From Blastopirellula marina (GTDB taxonomy: Bacteria > Planctomycetota > Planctomycetia > Pirellulales > Pirellulaceae), in NCBI RefSeq assembly GCF_002967765.1, contig NZ_PUHY01000005.1, forward strand, positions 620,001 to 684,000: a stretch of DNA of 64,000 nucleotides. Reading direction: 5' to 3'. A program made the translations under genes and the position numbers. Under the pieces are notes generated by a model. That model made no database searches, was not told where the DNA came from, and worked only from the letters and a program-made list of their open reading frames with translations. Positions 63,886 to 64,000 of this stretch are shown here, one piece after another (position 1 is the stretch's first letter; each line of letters starts with the position of its first letter).

Positions 63886-64000
63886 ATGAAACGCATCACG
63901 TTCGGTCTGATTTGTTGTCTCTTGCTACCTTCCTTCGCCTCCCCGGTTGCTGCCGATGAGAAGGCCTCGGTTCAGGCCAACGCCCGGCCAGATTGGGCAA
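63886..64000 (+). CDS. 5' end of a secreted protein gene (partial)
   Basis: The frame starts at the ATG at 63886 with a signal peptide (ICCLLLPSFASPVAA) and continues to the window edge after NARPDWA. Type of protein cannot be told. Confidence 0.6.
   Translation, partial: MKRITFGLICCLLLPSFASPVAADEKASVQANARPDWA

Noticed and set aside
1-64000. CRISPR array, tRNA or rRNA genes
   Set aside because: No regularly spaced direct repeats, no tRNA-like T-loop/acceptor pairs and no rRNA-like stretches were noticed on either strand.

Overview
The window looks like a chromosomal segment of a planctomycete, most likely of the Pirellulaceae (Blastopirellula/Bremerella/Rhodopirellula-like). The evidence is the gene content: DUF1559 pseudopilin-like proteins with the [18 protein letters not shown] start and partner lipoproteins, a C-T-A-G-R sulfatase, a Tat-secreted NHL propeller, GH105 and GH36-like glycosidases, a YVTN-propeller/phosphoesterase fusion, secretin-N-like secreted proteins and many short orphan membrane proteins. 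Gene density is moderate, strands alternate and operons are short. No tRNA, rRNA, CRISPR array or intact insertion sequence was seen.

Layout. 1-8.6 kb: end of an unidentified gene, S1/P1 nuclease, a two-gene secreted pair, a trypsin-TPR protease, a PAS-PAS histidine kinase with a CheY-like regulator, and a glycerophosphodiesterase. 8.5-10.3 kb: a retron-type reverse transcriptase on the minus strand with a foldable non-coding stretch upstream, followed by a serine beta-lactamase-like hydrolase. 11.6-20.9 kb: small membrane proteins, cold-shock protein, bestrophin, HEAT protein, GNAT, a cytoplasmic HEXXH protein, an M24-like peptidase, a CDF transporter and a cytochrome c'. 21-25.3 kb: a small membrane protein and tandem paralogous secretin-N-like proteins. 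25.3-36.9 kb: arylamine N-acetyltransferase, an ArsR/AHSA1 pair, large secreted hydrolases, SGNH hydrolase and a lipase-like hydrolase. 36.9-48.9 kb: low-complexity EF-hand-like protein, a frameshifted secreted protein, Pat-like GNAT, OprP-like porin, thioredoxin proteins, an outer-membrane barrel, sulfatase and an AraC regulator. 49-55.5 kb: two AIM24/TIGR00266 paralogues flank a mirror-image pair of DUF1559-lipoprotein modules. 55.5-64 kb: a SUKH-family lipoprotein gene interrupted by an in-frame TAG, a TPR protein, a secreted zincin with GH105, the NHL protein, and a TetR-controlled operon (AhpD/CMD-like, DUF1348, PNPOx-like).

Three features stand out. (1) The reverse transcriptase at 8539-9879 has retron-type motifs (QGAPTSP, YADD followed by LAFSG, IAGLVVN), a long N-terminal extension and a candidate structured RNA upstream, but no recognisable effector beside it. 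(2) A 104-105 bp dispersed element with imperfect terminal inverted repeats occurs three times (3114-3217, 19782-19885, 36048-36152) and looks MITE-like; one copy supplies the stop codon of the CDF transporter. (3) A 14-bp palindromic operator occurs three times around the TetR gene and its probable target operon. Three genes appear broken (38234-38700, 50166-50715, 55526-56398). All calls come from reading the sequence; no database search was run.
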